NCBI GenBank assembly: GCA_964435115.1
Contig: CAYSYM010000023.1
Span: 1 to 54,421, forward strand
Source: CAYSYM01 sp964435115
GTDB lineage: Bacteria; Chloroflexota; UBA6077; CF-72
Reading direction: 5' to 3'
Length of the DNA stretch: 54,421 nt
Position numbers and translations under genes: made by a program. The notes below the pieces were generated by a model. The model was not told where the DNA came from and searched no databases. It was given only the letters and a program-made list of their open reading frames with translations. This document shows, in pieces, positions 40,717-49,663 of the stretch (positions are counted from its first letter, which is position 1; each line of letters starts with the position of its first letter).

Positions 40717-41712
40717 TCACAGCCACCGAATGCGGCGGAAGACGAGCCAGAGGCCGAGGGACGCGAGGAGCATCAGCCCGAGCGCCCAGGCGTAGCCGAA
40801 GCCCCATTCCAGCTCTGGCATGGCCCGGAAATTCATGCCGTAGATCCCCGCGATGAGCGCGTCGACCATCAGGATCGCGGTCACCGCCGTCATCACCTTG
40901 ACTGCTTGATTCACGCTGTTCGACGCGAGCGAGAGGTAGACGTCGAGCGACGACGAGAGCAGGTCGCGGTAGGTGTCCAGGCTGTCGATCACCCGCACCG
41001 TGTGGTCGTAGGCGTCCTGGAAGAAGGGCTGAAACTCCCCTCTGAGGAGTGGCAGGTCGTGGCGCAGCAGGACGTTGAGGACCTCGCGGCCCGGGGCGAT
41101 GACCTTGCGCAGGTGGAGGAGATCCTTCTTGAGCGCGACGATCCCCTGCAGGACATGCGGGCCCGACCCGGAGAGGAACATCTGCTCCTCGAGGTCCTCG
41201 CTGTACTCGGCGATGGTGTCGACAATGGGGAAGTAGCCGTCGACGACGGCATCCACGAGCCGGTAGACGAGGTCCGGGACTTCGACCGCGCGCGCCTGGT
41301 TGCCCGTGGCCGGGCCCAGCTCCGCCGCGGCCAGCCGGCGCGCCATCTCGTCGATCTCGGGAAACGGCTCCGCGTGGACGGTGACGAGGTAGCGGGGCCC
41401 CCAGAAGAACTGCAGCTCGCTCGTGCGCAGGCGGGATGGCGGCTGCTCCGGGCGCACGGCGTACAGCACGACGAAGTAGTACCCACCGTACTCGTCGACC
41501 TTGGGCCGCTGGTGGCGGCTGAGCACGTCCTCGAGGGCGAGAGGGTGAAATCTGAAGGCGCGTTCGAGGAGCGGCACGTCGTCCGCGCCTGGATCGCGCA
41601 CATCCACCCACACGAGGTCGTGCTGCTCCGGCTGGAGGGTGGCCAGGGCAGCCGGGGTGAGCTGGCTGACCCGCGCGCCGGGGGTGGGCCGATCGAACAC
41701 GAAGGCGATCAC
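40717..41712 (-). CDS. corA: CorA-family magnesium/cobalt transporter
   Basis: A 331-residue channel subunit. A cytosolic alpha/beta domain and a long helix lead to two C-terminal membrane helices with the selectivity motif YGMNF near residues 291-295, followed by the MPE loop. It would form a pentamer conducting Mg2+. GTG start. A possible 27-residue membrane peptide gene lies directly upstream on the same strand. Confidence 0.92.
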   Translation of the reverse strand: MIAFVFDRPTPGARVSQLTPAALATLQPEQHDLVWVDVRDPGADDVPLLERAFRFHPLALEDVLSRHQRPKVDEYGGYYFVVLYAVRPEQPPSRLRTSELQFFWGPRYLVTVHAEPFPEIDEMARRLAAAELGPATGNQARAVEVPDLVYRLVDAVVDGYFPIVDTIAEYSEDLEEQMFLSGSGPHVLQGIVALKKDLLHLRKVIAPGREVLNVLLRHDLPLLRGEFQPFFQDAYDHTVRVIDSLDTYRDLLSSSLDVYLSLASNSVNQAVKVMTAVTAILMVDALIAGIYGMNFRAMPELEWGFGYAWALGLMLLASLGLWLVFRRIRWL

Positions 41713-41767
41713 GGATCCTGCCCACGGTCGCCGGAGGACGGGTGGTGCTGTGGCTGCGGGGTGCGCG

Positions 41768-41851
41768 CTAGCGAGAGATACCGCGGATGGCTGGCACCAC
41801 GAGGGTCAGGGCCACCGCGCCGAAGAGTGAGACGATGAAGGCGAGCTCCAT
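41768..41851 (-). CDS. possible 27-residue membrane peptide
   Basis: A frame from ATG 41851 encodes MELAFIVSLFGAVALTLVVP and a short basic end with AIRGISR: one hydrophobic helix. GGAGG lies about 13 nt upstream, a long spacing. It lies 56 bp before corA on the same strand, so it might modulate that channel. Evidence is limited to composition and position. Confidence 0.35.
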   Translation of the reverse strand: MELAFIVSLFGAVALTLVVPAIRGISR

Positions 41852-42006
41852 GTGGGCTGAGGAACCTCCACTCCTTGCGCCATGCAGAAGTCGTGCCGGG
41901 GATGGTAGGACGCACGCCCCTCCCGAGCTAGGCGGGCGCAGTCACGGCGGCGCCACAGGCGGCCGCGCGAGACCCGCCGTTCGCGGTCGGCACGGCTGGT
42001 CCACCG

Positions 42007-43089
42007 CTAGTAGTGGACGGAGACGGGCGTGCCCACGCTCGCCCAGTTCCAGAGGAACTCGCTCTCCTGGTAGGGCAGGCCCAGGCAGCCACGCGACCCC
42101 CCGTAGCCCCACACCGACGACCAGTAGTTGTAGTGAATCGCCTCGCCGGAGCCGAGGAAGTACTGGGTGAACAAGACGTTCTTGAGGTAGTAGCCGCCGG
42201 GCGCGGTGCGCGGGATGCCAATGGTGGCGCTGTCCATCGTCTCGTTGGCGACGCGGCGCTGGATGGCGAAGACGCCCTGCGGCGTGCGGTACGCCACGAG
42301 GCCCTTGATGACGAGGCTGGCCATGACTGGGCGGTCACCTTCGTAGGCGGTGAGCATGGCCGGCTCGGCCAGGTCGGCGTCGATCCACCGGCCGGCGAAG
42401 GTCCGCGGGGGCGGCCTGGGCAGCCGCACCGCACTCGCGGGCAGGTAGTCGCCCTCGGCGGTCCGGTACCAGGACTCGCCGTCCTCGCCGAGCACGCTTT
42501 CGGCGATCTGCACCGGCGCGTTGTGCCCGAGTCGGCTCACCTGGGCGTCCGCGTCTGGCGTTGGGTAGAGGGCAAGTACGGCCCCGCCGACCACCCGGCC
42601 GGGCCGGTTGACCGCTTCCACCGCCGGTGGTGGCGGCGCGGCGAGGTAGGCGGGCGGCGCCTCCGCCACGGGACCGAGCACGTTGCTGGGGATGTAGCCG
42701 GTGGCCTTGATGCGCGGGTTGGACACGCGTGCCCAGGTGTCTTCGTAGCCGAGCACCTGGAGGTAGGTGAATTGCCGCAGGGGGGCCAGGAGCTCGGAGG
42801 TATCGCTGGCTTCGGCGTAGAGCGTGGCCGGCTCGAAGTTCACCACCCACTCCGGGGAAGCCTCACCTTTGGGTGGGGCTGAGACCTGGTCGGTCTGGGC
42901 GGATGGGGCTGGAGCAGCGCCGGGCGTGGCGAGCGGGGTGGCGCCGGCGGATGCGGTCGCCGGCGCAGGGGTCGGGGGCGCGGGCTGTGCGAGCGCCGGG
43001 GCTGCCAGCGACAGCGCCAGCGCGGCAGCGAGGAGGGCACTTACCTGCCGAGTCGAGCCGACTGGAGCGCGCGGACGGACGAGATGCAT
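42007..43089 (-). CDS. L,D-transpeptidase (YkuD) with SH3-like repeats
   Basis: A 360-residue exported enzyme. A signal sequence (about 12-34) is followed by an Ala/Pro-rich linker, two bacterial SH3-like modules (about 78-145 and 165-225), and a YkuD domain (about 240-360). The catalytic motif is intact: His319 in IHYNYWSS and Cys335 in GGSRGCLGLP. It would cross-link peptidoglycan stem peptides or anchor proteins. ATG 43089 chosen over a GTG 6 nt upstream. Confidence 0.88.
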   Translation of the reverse strand: MHLVRPRAPVGSTRQVSALLAAALALSLAAPALAQPAPPTPAPATASAGATPLATPGAAPAPSAQTDQVSAPPKGEASPEWVVNFEPATLYAEASDTSELLAPLRQFTYLQVLGYEDTWARVSNPRIKATGYIPSNVLGPVAEAPPAYLAAPPPPAVEAVNRPGRVVGGAVLALYPTPDADAQVSRLGHNAPVQIAESVLGEDGESWYRTAEGDYLPASAVRLPRPPPRTFAGRWIDADLAEPAMLTAYEGDRPVMASLVIKGLVAYRTPQGVFAIQRRVANETMDSATIGIPRTAPGGYYLKNVLFTQYFLGSGEAIHYNYWSSVWGYGGSRGCLGLPYQESEFLWNWASVGTPVSVHY

Positions 43090-43144
43090 ACCCACGACCC
43101 CTCCTCGAGTGTATCGGACGATGCCCGGCGCGGCCGTGCCGCCT

Positions 43145-44356
43145 TCAGGAGTGGAGGATAGGAACCTTGCGGGAGGGTGACAAGTCGTCATCCGGCATGG
43201 ACGCGCCCTCGCGCGCCCGGCGCGACCCCCCGCCGCGGAGCTCGAGGTGAAGCTCGTCGCGGAGCTGCAGGAAGCGCAGGATGTCGGCGCGGGTGAGCAG
43301 CCCGAGCGCCTGGCCGTCGCGGACCACGGGCACCTGGTTGACCTCGCCCTCTACCAGCAGGCGCAGCGCTTCGTTGAGGTCCGCCTCGGCTGAGATCGTC
43401 TTCAGGGGCCCGCGGCTCATGATCGCCGCGACCGGGGTCATCGCCCACTGCTCCTGGGGGAGGTCCTTCACGTCGGTGATGCTGGCGATGCCCACGAGCC
43501 GGCCCCCGTCCTCCACGAGCACGGCCCGCTGCCCCCGCCGCAGCACGTGCTCGACGACGAACGCGTGGACCGAGGTGTCGGCGCTCACCACGGGTGGCTC
43601 GGGGTTCATCAACTGTCCGATGCGGACGCCACGCAGGTTCTCCTGGAGCGTCTGCTGTCCGCGGCTGGACTCGGCGGCGTTGTTGAGGAACCAGCCGATG
43701 AAGGCCGTCCAGAGGCCGCCCAGGAAGTCCCCGCCAAAGAGGCGGAAGAGGCCCCAGAAGATGAGCAAGAAGCCGAACCCCTGACCGACGAAGGAGGCCA
43801 CCTGCGTCGCGCGCCGCAGGCTGCCGGAGAGGCCCCAGATGATGGACCGCAGCACGCGCCCGCCGTCCAGAGGGAAGCCGGGCAGCAGGTTGAAGGCGCC
43901 CAGCAGGAGGTTGACGAAGGCCAGGTAATCCACCACGGCGTGCGCGGGTGTCGATACGTCGCCGAAGCCCTGGCTCACTGCCCAGAACACGCCGGCGAGC
44001 GCGAAGCTGGTGAGCGGTCCGACGACGGAGATGAGGAATTCGTCGCGGGGCTCCTCGGCCTCCCCCTTGATGTTGGAGACGCCGCCGAAGATGAAGAGCG
44101 TGATGCTGTGCACGCCCAGGCCGCGCGCCCGGGCGACGAACGAGTGGCTCAACTCGTGGATGAGCACGGAGGCGAACAGCAACAGCGCCGCGATGGCGCC
44201 GATCACCCAGTAGGTCGCGACGTCAAAGCCCGGGAAGGTGGCCGGGAAGAAGCCCACGGCCAGCGACCAGGCGACCAGGGCGAACGCGAAGAGCCAGGTG
44301 TAGTGGACGCCGACCGCGATGCCGGCAATGCGCCCGAGACGAAACGAGCTTGGCAT
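43145..44356 (-). CDS. site-2 protease-type (M50) metalloprotease with CBS pair
   Basis: A 403-residue intramembrane protease. HELSH at 67-71 binds zinc with the Asp of PGFPLDGGRVLRS, and six helices surround it. Two CBS domains (about 245-365) follow: IGQLMNPEPPVVSADTSV and MSRGPLKTISAEADLNEA; these may bind adenine nucleotides and regulate activity. GGAGG lies 9 nt before the ATG. It lies 111 bp after the hybrid kinase gene on the same strand. Confidence 0.92.
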   Translation of the reverse strand: MPSSFRLGRIAGIAVGVHYTWLFAFALVAWSLAVGFFPATFPGFDVATYWVIGAIAALLLFASVLIHELSHSFVARARGLGVHSITLFIFGGVSNIKGEAEEPRDEFLISVVGPLTSFALAGVFWAVSQGFGDVSTPAHAVVDYLAFVNLLLGAFNLLPGFPLDGGRVLRSIIWGLSGSLRRATQVASFVGQGFGFLLIFWGLFRLFGGDFLGGLWTAFIGWFLNNAAESSRGQQTLQENLRGVRIGQLMNPEPPVVSADTSVHAFVVEHVLRRGQRAVLVEDGGRLVGIASITDVKDLPQEQWAMTPVAAIMSRGPLKTISAEADLNEALRLLVEGEVNQVPVVRDGQALGLLTRADILRFLQLRDELHLELRGGGSRRAREGASMPDDDLSPSRKVPILHS

Positions 44357-44468
44357 GGTGGGAGACCTCCCGGCTGAGCCACTGGCAGAGAGTGTGCCCG
44401 GCCGGCATGCCACCGCGCGAGGCGCCGAGCTGTCCACGAACGTGGAGCGCCTTGCTCGGCTGGGGGTG

Positions 44469-46937
44469 CTACCCAGGCGGCGCGGGGTGCGCCCCCACCG
44501 AGGCGAGCACCGCGCGCAGGTCTTCAGCCCGACAGGGCTTGGGGAGCACGGCGCTGATGCCCTGGCCGAGCAGCGTCGGGTCGTTCACCTCGGTGGCGTA
44601 GCCGGTGAGGAGGACGACGGTGGGCGCTTCTGGCCGCCGGGCGATACGCTCGGCCAGCTCGCTGCCCGTCATGTCGCCCAGGCGATAGTCGGCCAGCACC
44701 ACGTCGAACCGGGCCTGGTCGAGCGCGTCGAGGGCGGCAGCGGCCGAACCGGCCACCCGCACGTCGTGGCCCTGCAGCGCCAGCAGCTCGCGCAGGCTGC
44801 CGGCGAACACGGCGTCGTCCTCCGCCAGGAGGATGCGGCGGAGCGCCGCCGGGGCAGATCCTGGCGGTGGCGCGAGGAGGTCGCCGATCGTCGCCTCGAG
44901 CTCGGCGCGTCGACTCGGCTTGGCGAGCACGGCGTCGATCCCGCGTCGCTTGAACTCGTCGGGCGAGATCTCGCCGGCCCAGCCGGTGAGCATCACCACG
45001 GGACAGGTGGGGAAGCGCGCCTTGACCGCCGCGACCACCGCCCACCCGTCCACGTCGGGCATGTCGAGGTCGGTCAGCACCGCGTCGAAGCGCGCCGACG
45101 GGTCGCGGACGACGGCGAGCGCGGCGCGCCCGCCGATCGCCGTCTGGACGCGCGCGCCGCTGCGCTCGAGGAGCTGCCGCACGACCGCGACCAGCCCGGC
45201 CTCGTCGTCGACGACGAGGACGCGGCGGCCGGCGAGTCGGCGGGACGCGGGGCCAGCGACCCCGACCGGCCCATCCTCAGCCGCCTCGGTCCGCCAGCCC
45301 TCGGCCAGCGGAATGCGGAGCGTGAAGGTCGTCCCCTGGCCGATGGTCGAGTCGACCCGGATGTTCCCGCCGAGGCGGGTGAGGATGCTGTAGGTGACGG
45401 CGAGCCCGAGCCCGCTCCCCCGCGCGCCCTTGGTCGTGAAGAACGGCTCGAAGATCCGCTCGCGCACGGCGTCCTCCATGCCGTGGCCCGTATCGCGGAC
45501 CACGAGCTCGGCCCAGCCGTGCTGCTGCGTGCGCGTCCGAATCTCCATCCGTCCGCCGTGCGGCATCGCGTCGGCGGCGTTGAAGAGCAGGTTCAGGAGC
45601 ACCTCGCGCAGCTCGGCCGGGTCCATGGCCACGTAGGGTCCCTCGCGGTCGGGCCGCCCGAGGTCCAGGCGCACCTCGATCTCGCCGCCGCCCCGCACCG
45701 CGGCGCCCGCCCACCGGGGTCGCGCCAGCTCGACCGCGGCGCGGACCGTCGCGGGCAGGTTGGCCGAGGTGGACGAGCGCTCCTGGTGGGCGCGCGCGTA
45801 GTCCTGCATGTTGCGCACCATGCGGGCGCCGTCGAGCGCGGCCTGGCGAATGGTGGCGATGCTCTGCCGGGTGGCCGGGCTCTGCTCGTCCGGGTGGAGC
45901 AGCTCGGTCTGGCCGACGATGGTGGCGAGCAGGTTGTTGAAATCGTGGGCGATCCCAGATGCCATCTCGCCGATGGCGCGCAGCCGCTCGGATTGGAGGA
46001 GCTGCGTGTACAGACGGCGACCCTCGGTGACATCCGCGTAGACCTCGACCCGACCGACGATCTCGCCCAGGGCGTTGCGCATGGGTGCCGCATGGCGCTG
46101 GACAATGCGCGGCGGATCGGTCCCGAGCTCCCACTCGCTCTCGTCGACAACCCAGGGCTCACGCACGAGCTCGCGGAGCCGGTGGAGGAAGGCCTCGAGG
46201 TCTCTGGGTGGTGTGGCAGCCCGCGCCAGGGCTGCCTCCAGGGACAGTCCGTTGGGGCGGCCCTCCAGGCCGAACAGGTCCAGGAGCGCCCGGTTGGCCA
46301 GGCGGATGGTCCCGTCCAGGTCGATCACGCAGACGCCACTGCCGACCGACTCCAGGACTGTGCCCAGGGTGACGGCGGACTCGGCCGCGGTGCGCCGCTC
46401 GCGCTGCTGGGCCGCGGCGAGGCGGGCATTGTCGACCGCGATGGCGGCGAGGTGAGCGATGGCCCGGAAGACGGCGACGTCCGCCTCGGCGAACTGGCCC
46501 GGGCGGGTGGCGGCGGCGATGACCGCGCCGATGGCCCGCCCGTCGCGACGGCGCAGGGGCGCGCCGAGCAAGCTGCGGGCCGGGAAGTTCGGCGGCAGCG
46601 GCGCCTGGGCGTGCGCCCCTGCCAGCAGGTCGTCATCGCGCACCTCGCGCCCGCCCTGGAAGAGCCTGGCGAGCAGGCCGCTGCCATCGCCGTAGCCGGC
46701 CGGGATCATGCTGAGCACGTGTGGGTCGCCCCCGCTCCACCCCTCCAGGCGCCACGGCCCGCGGCCGACGGTGTGCGCCGCCATGGCGAGGTACACGGCG
46801 CAGAAGTCGGCGCCGATCCCCTCGCGGACGCAGTGGGCCAGTTGTGAGAGCACTTGCGCCTCAGGCAGGGCCTCGGCGGCGACGGTCGCGGCCCGGACGA
46901 GCGCGGCCTGGCCGCGCTCGTTCCCCGGGTCAGTCAC
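44469..46937 (-). CDS. hybrid histidine kinase, GAF-PAS-HK-REC-REC
   Basis: An 822-residue soluble hybrid kinase. GAF (about 10-170), PAS (185-305), DHp with GIAHDFNNLLATI (His331), ATPase with LLNLLFNAADAMPHGG (N box), VRDTGHGM (G1) and GSGLGLAVTYSI (G2). Two receivers follow: LVVDDEAG ... LTDLDMPDVDG, and LAEDDAVF ... LADYRLGDMTG. It has no HPt domain, so phosphate must pass through a separate phosphotransferase; candidates encoded next to it are described separately. Its start overlaps the preceding gene by 8 bp. Confidence 0.9.
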   Translation of the reverse strand: MTDPGNERGQAALVRAATVAAEALPEAQVLSQLAHCVREGIGADFCAVYLAMAAHTVGRGPWRLEGWSGGDPHVLSMIPAGYGDGSGLLARLFQGGREVRDDDLLAGAHAQAPLPPNFPARSLLGAPLRRRDGRAIGAVIAAATRPGQFAEADVAVFRAIAHLAAIAVDNARLAAAQQRERRTAAESAVTLGTVLESVGSGVCVIDLDGTIRLANRALLDLFGLEGRPNGLSLEAALARAATPPRDLEAFLHRLRELVREPWVVDESEWELGTDPPRIVQRHAAPMRNALGEIVGRVEVYADVTEGRRLYTQLLQSERLRAIGEMASGIAHDFNNLLATIVGQTELLHPDEQSPATRQSIATIRQAALDGARMVRNMQDYARAHQERSSTSANLPATVRAAVELARPRWAGAAVRGGGEIEVRLDLGRPDREGPYVAMDPAELREVLLNLLFNAADAMPHGGRMEIRTRTQQHGWAELVVRDTGHGMEDAVRERIFEPFFTTKGARGSGLGLAVTYSILTRLGGNIRVDSTIGQGTTFTLRIPLAEGWRTEAAEDGPVGVAGPASRRLAGRRVLVVDDEAGLVAVVRQLLERSGARVQTAIGGRAALAVVRDPSARFDAVLTDLDMPDVDGWAVVAAVKARFPTCPVVMLTGWAGEISPDEFKRRGIDAVLAKPSRRAELEATIGDLLAPPPGSAPAALRRILLAEDDAVFAGSLRELLALQGHDVRVAGSAAAALDALDQARFDVVLADYRLGDMTGSELAERIARRPEAPTVVLLTGYATEVNDPTLLGQGISAVLPKPCRAEDLRAVLASVGAHPAPPG

Positions 46938-47682
46938 TCGGCGCAGCCCCGAGGCGGGCCACCGCTGCCTCGTCGAGGTTCAGAATCTCCAGGGCGCCGG
47001 CGTACTGGCGTGTCTGGTAGACGGTGGCCCGCTGCAGCTTGTTCACCACGTCGTCCATCGTGCGGACCGCCTCGCGGATCTCGGCCAGGTAGCGCTGGGC
47101 GAGCGGGTCCAGCACTACGCCCCCTTCGGCGCAGCGCTCGTCGAGGAGCAGCTCGAGGTAGCCCCAGGCGACGGAGAGCGGCTGCTTGAGCTGGTGGGCG
47201 ACCGCGCCGGCGAGCTGGATGACGACCCGGTCGCGTTCCAGCTCCAGACGCGCGGCGCGCAGCGTTTCCTCCTCGCGCTCGGCGGCGGCCACCCGGAGCG
47301 CCGCGGCCACGCGCATGGCGGCGAGCTCGGGCGGATCAGATGGGGAGAGGATGTCGAACGCCTCGGCTCCGGCGCGGTGCAAGTGGGCGCGGGCCACTCG
47401 CCAGCGCGGCGCCGGGGTCACCAGCAGGACTGGCACGCCGGCTGCCTGGACGCGAGCGAGCGCGTCGGCGGGCGCGTGCTCGGCCAGGAGCGCCGCGTCC
47501 ACCACGAGCGCGTCGACTGTACCGGCCGCTGCGGCCGAGGCGGTGGTGAGGTCGCCACACCACTGGAGCACGACGGCGGACCGGGCGAGGCCGTCCTGGA
47601 GCCAGGCACGCACCGCCCCATCCCGTGCGGCCACGAGGACCGTGCCGGACGGCGCCGCGGAGCGGCTCACCACCCCGTCCAT
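46930..47682 (-). CDS. receiver-like plus DHp protein without ATPase domain
   Basis: A 250-residue protein. Residues about 13-118 have a receiver-like fold with Asp62 in LVVDAALL, and no acidic pair. Residues about 135-225 form a DHp hairpin with AHQLKQPLSVAWGYLELLL and His163. The protein ends shortly after with no N box or G boxes, so it cannot autophosphorylate. It overlaps the hybrid kinase start by 8 bp, so the two are likely translated together, and it could serve as its phosphotransferase or dimer partner. ATG 47682 is chosen; the long basic upstream frame is not coding-like. Confidence 0.75.
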   Translation of the reverse strand: MDGVVSRSAAPSGTVLVAARDGAVRAWLQDGLARSAVVLQWCGDLTTASAAAAGTVDALVVDAALLAEHAPADALARVQAAGVPVLLVTPAPRWRVARAHLHRAGAEAFDILSPSDPPELAAMRVAAALRVAAAEREEETLRAARLELERDRVVIQLAGAVAHQLKQPLSVAWGYLELLLDERCAEGGVVLDPLAQRYLAEIREAVRTMDDVVNKLQRATVYQTRQYAGALEILNLDEAAVARLGAAPSD

Positions 47683-47772
47683 CTCGTCGCGCGGTGGACG
47701 GGGTGGCGAGCGCCGCGGAGCGGAGTGGCGGGGCCGTGTCCCCGGTGGGGGGGGACACGGGCGCACCGGGCG

Positions 47773-48273
47773 CTAAGCGGCGATCTCCAAGGCGCGGCGC
47801 TCCTCTTTGGCCAGGACACGATCCAGATCCAGCAGAATGACGAGCCGGTCAGGAAGCTTGGCGATCCCTTCCAGATACTCGGAGTCGATCCCTGCGACGA
47901 CCGGGCTGGGCAGCTCGATGATGCTCGGGTTGACGCGCAGCACCTCGCTCACCGCGTCCACAATGATACCGACGACCTGGTCACCGATCTCGACGACGAC
48001 GATCCGGCTCGCCCGTGAGTGCTCGGCGAGCGGCAGGTTGAACCGGCGCCGCAGGTCCACCACCGGGATCACCTTCCCGCGCAGGTTGATCACGCCTTCC
48101 ACGAAGGCCGGGGCGCGCGGTACGCGCGTGACCGCGGGCAGGCGAATGATCTCGTGGACGCGTGCGATATCCACGCCGTACAGCTCCGCCGCGAGCTGGA
48201 ACACGACGAGCTGCCGCTCGTTCCCCCCACCTGCCAGATCTGCCGTCCGCTCTTCGATCGTCGAGCTCTGCAC
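47773..48273 (-). CDS. cheW: CheW chemotaxis coupling protein
   Basis: A 166-residue CheW: ERQLVVFQLAAELYGVDIARVHEI starts the double SH3-like fold; the conserved VEGVINLRGKVIPVVDLRRRF motif contacts receptors, and VDAVSEVLRV the kinase CheA. Neither CheA nor receptor genes are in the window. It lies in a run with kinase-like genes and a NarL regulator, so it may couple this cluster to a chemosensory array. GTG start. Confidence 0.92.
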   Translation of the reverse strand: MQSSTIEERTADLAGGGNERQLVVFQLAAELYGVDIARVHEIIRLPAVTRVPRAPAFVEGVINLRGKVIPVVDLRRRFNLPLAEHSRASRIVVVEIGDQVVGIIVDAVSEVLRVNPSIIELPSPVVAGIDSEYLEGIAKLPDRLVILLDLDRVLAKEERRALEIAA

Positions 48274-48470
48274 CTCTCACGCCCTCGCTTCCGCCAGGTC
48301 TCGGGTTCTCAGCCGGGTGCAGGTGAGAACCACGGTTCCCTTCAGGTATCGGCGCGGCGGCGAGGATTCTTGAGGTGGCCGGGCGGCGCAGTGGTGGGGC
48401 GAGAGGGGGCGCGGGTCGGCGCCCGCGCCGCCCGAGCGCGCAGCCCACGAGGGGAGGACGGGCGAAGCGT

Positions 48471-48728
48471 TCAGGCGGGGGTGCTCCCACGTAGGTCGGC
48501 CATCAGGAGGCGCAGGTCGAACGCGGTCTGGTGGAGCAGTGCCCGCAGCTCGCCGAGCCGGGCGGGCAGCTCGTCCGTCCGCCCCCGCCTCAGAAGCTGC
48601 TCGCACAGCTCGGCCTTCAACAGCGCGGACCCGAGGAGCTGCAGCGGGCCGTCGTGCAGACGGTCGGCGACACTCGTGGGGCCACCTACAGCGGAGCCGG
48701 CCGCTGCTCCGCCCGCGGGCCGGGTCAC
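48471..48728 (-). CDS. stand-alone HisKA_3-like DHp protein
   Basis: An 85-residue protein with VADRLHDGPLQLLGSALLKA: His25 in RLHDGPLQ is placed as in the HisKA_3 box of NarX/LiaS-type kinases, followed by a second long helix (RLGELRALLHQTAFDLRLLM). There is no ATPase domain, so it cannot be a kinase on its own. It lies 46 bp after the NarL-type regulator gene, which suggests that it passes phosphate to that regulator. Start uncertain. Confidence 0.65.
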   Translation of the reverse strand: MTRPAGGAAAGSAVGGPTSVADRLHDGPLQLLGSALLKAELCEQLLRRGRTDELPARLGELRALLHQTAFDLRLLMADLRGSTPA

Positions 48729-48774
48729 CCAGGAGCCCTCGCGCGCAGCTCGCCACCAGGCGCCACCGACGAGC

Positions 48775-49494
48775 CTAGACGCCGAGGCGCGCGGGCTGCA
48801 CTGCCGTTGGCGCGATGCCGTGGGTGATGGCGAAGATCGCAGCCTGCGTCCGGTCCAGCACGCCGATCTTCTCGAAGAGCACCGAGAGGCGGTTCTTGAC
48901 GGTGCTCTCGGCGAGAGAGAGGCATGCCGCGATCTCCTTGTTGGACATCCCGGCGGCGACGTGCTGCAGGATCTTCACCTCGGTCTCCGTGAGCTGGCCC
49001 AGGCCGTCCTCGGGCGTCTGCTTGGAGCTCATGCGGCGGAACTCGGAGACCACCGAGGTGGTCACCGACGGATCGAGGAGTGAGAGGCCGCTGGCGACGG
49101 CGCGAACGGCGCTGGCCACCTCCGACACGCGACTCGTCTTGAGCAGGTAGCCGCGGGCGCCGGCGCGCAGGGCCTGGAAGACGTGCCCCTCCTCGTGGTG
49201 CATGCTGAGGATGATCACCCCGACGCTCGGGCGCGCCCGAAGCAGCTCCCGCGTGGCCGAGAGGCCGTCCACAATGGGCATGTTGATGTCCATCAGCACG
49301 ACGTCGGCCTCCTGCTCGAGGCTGACGCGCTGGACCTCCAGCCCATCGCTCGCCTCGGCGACGACGGCGATGCCCCGCTCCATCTCCAGCAGCGCCTTGA
49401 GGCCCTGGCGGAAGAGCTGGTGGTCGTCCGCCAGCACCACGCGGATGCCGTTACCGCGGGGGGTTTCACGGTGGTGTGAACGTTCCAGGTACAT
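48775..49494 (-). CDS. NarL/FixJ-type response regulator
   Basis: A 239-residue regulator. The receiver has LADDHQLFRQG and Asp69 in VLMDINMP; the C-terminal LuxR-type HTH contains LTETEVKILQHVAAGMSNKE and ESTVKNRLSVLFEKI. No full-length cognate kinase is adjacent: the next genes encode a DHp-only protein and CheW. The ATG is clear. Confidence 0.9.
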   Translation of the reverse strand: MYLERSHHRETPRGNGIRVVLADDHQLFRQGLKALLEMERGIAVVAEASDGLEVQRVSLEQEADVVLMDINMPIVDGLSATRELLRARPSVGVIILSMHHEEGHVFQALRAGARGYLLKTSRVSEVASAVRAVASGLSLLDPSVTTSVVSEFRRMSSKQTPEDGLGQLTETEVKILQHVAAGMSNKEIAACLSLAESTVKNRLSVLFEKIGVLDRTQAAIFAITHGIAPTAVQPARLGV

Positions 49495-49663
49495 GGTCTG
49501 CTTCCGTCCGTTCTCCTCATCGCGCGGGGGTGGCCGCGACCTGCCTGCCCTGGCGCCTGGGGCTCGCCTGCGTACTATGCCGAGCGGGTAGTTACAGCCA
49601 CGTCACGGGGAGAGGGGCTTGCCATAACGGACGCGTAACGAAGTGCGTCGGTCGTGCGGGCGC

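Noticed and set aside
44319..46847. 842-residue plus-strand frame
   Set aside because: Antisense to the hybrid kinase, whose domains are all intact; the plus-strand product is low-complexity.
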